From the NCBI GenBank assembly GCA_009192285.1, contig WBVU01000018.1:496001-560000 (forward strand): DNA of 64,000 nucleotides, in the 5' to 3' direction. Positions 58,928 to 64,000 of this stretch are shown here, piece by piece (position 1 is the stretch's first letter; each line of letters begins with the position of its first letter). The DNA comes from Morchella semilibera. Its lineage: Eukaryota; Ascomycota; Pezizomycetes; Pezizales; Morchellaceae. The position numbers were made by a program, and so were the translations under genes. The notes beneath the pieces are model-generated. The model had not been told where the DNA came from. It was given only the letters and a program-made list of their open reading frames with translations, and made no database searches.

Positions 58928-61589
58928 TCACGCCAGCAAGCCAAACAGCAAACAAGTCCTCTTCCAGTACTCCCTCGCCCCGCCCTCCAAGCGTCTCCGC
59001 AGCTCCTCATCAAAGCCCAACTACCACCCGCCCGTCAGTCAACCAGCCAACCAGTCAGTCAAGGGGGGGGGGGGGGGGAATACCCGTATTCCGATAGCAG
59101 CCTCGATCTTCCCAGCAAGCGAGGTGATGCCAGAAGTGCGTACATTAGCGCCCTTGCGCTGCAACGCCTCATCCAGATACAGCGCGTCAAAGAGCAGCTG
59201 CACAGCCCAGTCCATGCCAATGACGCGGGCGCTGTCCGTCTCCGTCTCCGTCGCGCCCTCCCCCTCCCCGCAATCTCCCTTCCGGCCAGGACCCGCTCGA
59301 GCGCGGCCCACAGCTCCTGGCACGCCCGCCCCTTGACGCACCGGACGGCCGCGGGCGTCCACACGTCGTCGCCGGCCACATGCATTCGCGCCACGAGCTC
59401 GTGGAGGAACTTAAACACGAGGGGGCTGGGCTGGGCGGGGAGCGGCGGGGCGCCCTCCCAGAGCGCGCGCGACGCCAGCGTCCCGCTCCACTTGCGCTGC
59501 GAGAGGAGGTGTGTCATTGCGTCTAGGGGCGCGCGGGAGACTGCGGCCGCGGCGGCGCCGTGGAGGCGTGGGATCAGGGCGGCGCCGAACCAGGGGAGGG
59601 GGAGGAGCGGGTCGGGGTGTTGGCGGAGCTGGCGGATCGTGCGGAGGAGGAAGGTGTGGTGGTGGGGTGGGGTGGTGGGGGAGGCGTCGAGCAGGGTTTC
59701 GAGGTGGGTTTCGAGCGCGCGGTAGGAGGCGTCGAGGGTGGTGCGGAGCTCGGTTTCGGCGATGAGGGAGTCCTCGAGGGCCTCTTGGGCGCGTTGCTCT
59801 TCGGCGTCGAAGTCGTCGTCGTCGTCTTCTGGGGGGGCGCCGGGGGTGGGGGTGGTGCGGAGGGTTTGGAGGGTGTTGGTTGCGGAGGCGATGGAGGAGA
59901 GGAAGGCGTCGTAGCGGGTGCGGAAGGACTTTATGGCGGTGTTTTTACCGTGGACGCGGGACTGCACGCTTTCTTTGAAGAGGGCGCCGCCGGCGGTGAG
60001 GGGGATGGTGAGCAGGTGCGGGTCCCACAGGCTTGTTGAGTCTGTTGTTGTTGTTAATAGTTAGCATATACCAGAAAATAAATAAAAACCTGCAGAACAA
60101 TCATTGATATCAAACCTTCAAGAGCACCACTATCGTTCCGCAGCTCCTCCTCAATCTTGACCCCAACCTCCGCAAGCGCCCTACACTTTCCGCGCAACAC
60201 CGCCGTCACCCTAGCGCCCACCAGCTCCCTGAAGCGCTCACTCGCCGCTGCGCCGTCGTCACCCCCGCCGGTGAACGCCCTCCTCCCGCGGCTCCCCGCG
60301 CGCCACAGCGCCAGCACCCCCGCCCGCAACTCCACGATCGCGCCGAGCTCATCCATGCCCGCCAGCGCCGTCTCGAGGCCCTCATTGACCAGCAGCAGCT
60401 CGCGCTCGGCCCACGCGCCCACCAGGTCCACGGCGCGCGCGCGCTCCAGGTCGTCGTGGCGCACCCAGGGCACGAAGCCCGCGATCTCGTCCGGCAGCCA
60501 GCGCGCGTTGGTGTCGAGCGCTAGGTCGGGCACGGCCGCCAGGTCCGGGTCTGCGAGGAGCGGGCGCGACTTGAGCAGTACCAGCGTGTCGCTGAGGCGC
60601 TTTGGGAACAGGGCGTCCGCGTGGGCTAGCGTCTGGTTGTAGAGGGTTAGGGCGGCGAGGGTGGCCGCGGGCGTGTGTTCGGTGAGTAGGCTGCTGATGG
60701 CGGAGGACCGGATGAAGAGGAAGTGGCGGAGCACGTCCGAGGGGGGGGAGGTCTTGAGGAGGGAGTAGGAGGTGAGGACTGTGGTGAGGTGGGGGGTCGC
60801 CGTGGTGAGGAGGTGGTCGATGTGTGTCGTGAGGTGTGTCGTGAGGGCTGCGCGCTGATTCTTGAGTGATTCTAGGAGCGGAACGGTGGGTGGTCCCTAG
60901 GATATATGGGTCAATGATCGCTCACCACTTCCATGGTGTTGGGGGGGTCAATGATCGCTGGCATAAAAAAAAATCCCACCTTCTGTAGTAAGCTCTTGAG
61001 CAGCAATCTCATTACCACAAACACCTTTGTAGCCCTGAGACAATTCTCACCGCCGTCGTCCCTCTGCAGCAGTCTCCCGACGACCCCCGGGCAGCTCCCG
61101 AGCACCGCCAGCTGCGCCGCAAACACATACTTTTCCCGGTCTATCAAAGCAGGCCGTCAGTCCCCACCCACCTCCCATCGAATCAAACATAAAAAAAAAA
61201 CACTCACCCTCAGCGCCAACCCGCTCCTCAAACATCTTCAGATTCCGCGCCTTCCTCTCCAGCAGCTTTGCGCTACACGTGCGCGACGCCTCGGCCAGAC
61301 ACCCCTCGACCCTCTGCGCGTCGCGGTCCATCTCCACGATTCGCTCCGCGGTCCTCAGGAGGTCTCTGTAGCTCTCTCTACACCCAACCAATTAGCCAGT
61401 GGGGTTTTCACGGGGGAGGAGGGGGGGGGGAGTAGATGTATATTTACCCGACTAGGCCCGCAGCTTCTCTTTGTTCGCGGAAAGCTCCGTCTGCAGCTGG
61501 CGCTCGAGCACGCGGACGGTGGGGATGGGGTACTGCTGGAATGCCTCCTCCCAGCTGGTGAGATGGGTTGCGTCTGGGGGTGCGGTCAT
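58928..61589 (-). CDS. COG1: Conserved oligomeric Golgi complex subunit 1 (frame broken twice)
   Basis: Cog1 belongs to the Cog1-4 lobe of the Golgi tethering complex for retrograde vesicles. Exons in transcript order are 61589-61448, 61377-61208, 61140-60980, 60896-60116, 60041-59084 and 59020-58928. Conserved parts are the N-terminus AFQQYPIPTVRVLERQLQ, ESYRDLLRTAERIVEMD, the DPHLLTIPLTAGGALFK segment and the C-terminus YWKRTCLLFGLLA. Two single-base losses break the frame: near 61457 (KLRA then a stop, where LVGESYRDLL should follow) and near 59262 (between ERVLAGREI and GEGEGATETE). Restoring one base at each makes all phases close. They may be sequencing errors or signs of decay. Introns carry poly-C runs after the donor. 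Confidence 0.85.
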
Positions 61590-62305
61590 TGCGGGTGGTT
61601 GGTTTATTGGTTATTGGCTATTGGTGGGGTGCGAGACAGACTGACTGACGGACAATTGATTATTGATACGGAGATGGGACAGGGGTGAGCGATAGGGAGA
61701 GCCGCGTCAAACCTAACCCTGTATATGTGCTTGTATCTATATTTATTTATTTATGCAAGAGAGTGGAGGTTGTTCTTGTATGTCATTGGATGGGGAGAGA
61801 AGAGAAGAGTCGGCAGAGCAGAGGAGAATTTTGTTGTTGTGTTGTACTGCGCCATATAATAATCAATTTATGATACTCTGATCCGATAGCAAGGTCAATG
61901 ATAACTACAGCTGTTCCAGCACAGGGAACTACACTAGAGAACTGCTATTTATTATTCTGTTTCTTTTCTTTCTTAAATCTAGCTACTTACAAAAAAAAAA
62001 ACGTCTACGCCCACCACCAATCGTAGGGAGCAAAAGGGTATATAACGCCCCCAAACTTACCCCACTCTTCCTTTCCTTCTTTCCTTCCTCCCTTCACGCC
62101 TAGATCAGCAATCAGCAAGAACGGAAAAAAAGGTCAAGAAACGGCCGAAAAGAAGAACGAAAAAGAAAAAAAAGAGAAAGAGAAAGAGAAAGAAAAAAAG
62201 GGACGTAAGAGGAGCCAGGGTGATACGAGCCCAGCTCCCAACGAACCGTCGCAATTAATTGCCATTTATTTTTATTTTTTAAAAAAAGGGGGGCCCCATC
62301 CCCTT
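61590..62305. other. intergenic, no gene seen
   Basis: 0.7 kb between COG1 and the RBM42-like gene, A/T-rich with short poly-A runs (about 61990 and 62165). No supported ORF. Confidence 0.55.
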
Positions 62306-63257
62306 CTAGCCAAGCACATTCCTCTCCTCCCCCTTTCCCTTCTTCTTCTTCTTCTTCTCGACGCGGCCCCCCACCACCCCTCCTTCCCCTTCCTCCCCTG
62401 CCCCAGCACCACCGGCTTAATCTCCGTGTTGCTCCTCTTGAGCAGCACCGGGTGGGAGCCGATATACTTCCCATTCATCTCCCTGGCCGCACGGAAATAC
62501 TCGTCCCCGTCCGAGAAGGCCACAAACCCGTAGCCCTTACTCTTGGTGGTCCGCTTGTCGCGGATCACGCGCGCCTTCTGCACGCTCGGATACTTTGCAA
62601 AGGCCTTTAGCAGCGAGTCGTCCGTGACCTCGCCGGCCAGGTTGCCCACAAACAGCCGGAAGTGGCTGGGGTCCCATTCGAGCAGCGTCCCGTCCGTCCA
62701 TGTCTGGCCGCCGCCCTGGCGCAGCACCGTCGGCGCGTTCTTGTTGTTGGCGTTGGTGCCGCCGCCCGCAGAGGGCTTGGGGTATTCGCTATCGGAGGGC
62801 TTGAGGGAGGTGCCGGAGGCGCCCGTGGTGGTGGCCGCGGCTCGTGCAGCGGGGTCGTAGATGGATTGTTGCTGGGCGATCTGGGCTTGCAGCTCGGGGT
62901 CGAGTCGGGGTAACGGGGGTCGCTGCGGCGGTAGGAGGTGGCGGGCTGCGGGATGGGGAAGGGGTTGATGATGTGGGGGGCAGCATTGGTGGTGGTGGGC
63001 GCGCTGTAGCTGGGGGTGGCATAGGCGGAGGCGGAGACGGAGACGGCGCCGGGGTAGCTTTGTTGTTGGTAGGTGGGCTGTTGGTAGGTGTGGTGCTGAG
63101 GCGCAGATACTATGGGGGAGGGGGCAGCGAGGGAGCGTGGACGGAAGCCGGAGAAGGTGGGGGCTGTGGGGGGGGACTGGTATGTTCGAACGGGGGGAGG
63201 CGGGCGCGGTGGCAGGGAGGAGGAGGAGGAAGTGCCAGGTGGCGGGGGGTACGACAT
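62306..63257 (-). CDS. RBM42-like RNA-binding protein (RRM), two single-base frame breaks
   Basis: RBM42-type proteins carry one C-terminal RRM and act in mRNA regulation. The ATG at 63257 begins a Pro/Ser/Thr-rich N-terminus (MSYPPPPGTSSSSSLPPRPPPP). The RRM contains FRLFVGNLAGEVTDD (RNP2-like) and KGYGFVAF (RNP1), with RDKRTTKSKGYG and KYIGSHPVLL typical of the family. The stop at 62306 gives a family-type end (NVLG). Reading from start to stop needs one base added near 62905 (to continue into DPELQAQIAQQQSIYDPAA) and one near 62403 (to reach the KKKKKGK...NVLG end). With both, about 317 aa result. No introns seen. Confidence 0.82.
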
Positions 63258-63946
63258 CGTGACGTTTGGTGTAAATAAGGGAAAGGCCTGTATTTGTCTG
63301 GCGGTGAGAGTCTGGTGATCGTGGTGGTGAGGAGGTGATGTTGAGGTTGAGATGTGTGGTGTTTGGTGATGAGAAGTGGAAATGATCGAAAGCTCAGGAG
63401 AATTCGAGTATGTTGTCACGTCGTGTCTTGGCACATGAACCGACAGGGTAAACACGCACGTGACACTGCATTCAGCCTCCACGATATCCAGAAGTGTACC
63501 TTACAGTACCTACATGTAGTGTAGAATAGATACCTCCATGTACCTTCCAAACTGGGCAATTCCCATGAATGCCGAGTCGTTACTCATGGTAGAGACTGGA
63601 TTATTGCAACCGATGTTCTATAAGACTATATCTTGTAGGGTATCGATCGTATCTAGAGCTGCATGGTGCCCAGAAGGGGATTCAGATTAACTTATGTGTA
63701 AATACCTTAGTGGAATACCCGCCCAATTCGTCCCAGCCGTGAAATAAGGCCCTGGCGCTAGCCGTACCCCGATGTACCCGGATGTGTGTATGCGTGGGTA
63801 TTTACATGAATGAAATCAACCAACGCCTGTCAATGACCAAGCTGTCGTTGCTTCCAATGACATCAGAGTCTCTCCAGGGTTAGGGTTGCGAACATGCATG
63901 ACGATGATGATCTGGTCTAAAGTTATCGATAGCTTCCAAAAAGCTC
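63258..63946. other. intergenic, TACATGTA word, no gene seen
   Basis: 0.7 kb. One TACATGTA word near 63510. No ORF, repeat or RNA gene is supported. Confidence 0.5.
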
Positions 63947-63981
63947 CCCCACACACACACACACACGCATACACACACACC
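63947..63981. repeat. (CA)n microsatellite
   Basis: Imperfect CACACA run (interrupted by GCATA) at the right end of the window. Confidence 0.9.
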
Positions 63982-64000
63982 ATCACCCCTCTGGTGTTTC

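Overview
The window looks like nuclear DNA of a filamentous ascomycete (Pezizomycotina; a Pezizomycetes-type genome is possible, but I cannot fix the lineage). The evidence is short GT-AG introns (about 45-100 nt), roughly one gene per 2.5-3 kb, and a set of single-copy eukaryotic housekeeping genes on both strands. I rebuilt exon-intron structures by joining conserved frames. In every multi-exon gene I called, the splice phases and total length are consistent, except for single-base breaks near the right end described below.

Layout. 0-16 kb: NAD kinase (possibly lacking its 5' end), TFIIB, a long repeat-like spacer, a His-rich ER/secretory zinc transporter (MSC2-like), KEOPS subunit GON7, then on the minus strand HOPS subunit VPS39 and ribosome-biogenesis factor pescadillo/NOP7. 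16-25 kb: a small unknown gene, a foldback repeat pair, TFIIIA with C2H2 fingers, a disordered unknown protein and a SET-MYND (SMYD-type) protein. 25-26.5 kb: a nest of short inverted-repeat (MITE-like) elements. 26.5-41.3 kb: SIL1, alanyl-tRNA synthetase, a Trf4/5-type poly(A) polymerase, an EFM3-type methyltransferase, a membrane J-protein divergent from RPA43. 41.7-49.9 kb: an accessory stretch, all on the plus strand, with four genes encoding a shared, apparently undescribed motif, plus a BTB protein. 51-51.8 kb: a secreted cysteine-rich protein. 54.4-63.3 kb: a GC-rich block with CCA-adding enzyme, SLU7, COG1 and an RBM42-like RNA-binding protein.

Several genes fall into shared processes: transcription (TFIIB, TFIIIA, RPA43), tRNA maturation and charging (AlaRS, CCA1, GON7), RNA processing (Trf4/5, SLU7, RBM42-like), ribosome assembly (NOP7) and secretory traffic (VPS39, SIL1, COG1, MSC2, J-protein). 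They are not visibly clustered by pathway.

The most interesting items are the tandem motif family at 41.7-49.9 kb; the 8-bp palindrome TACATGTA, seen more than 40 times and almost always outside coding sequence; the nested inverted-repeat elements; look-alike poly-C introns in CCA1 and COG1; and four single-base frame breaks confined to COG1 and the RBM42-like gene.
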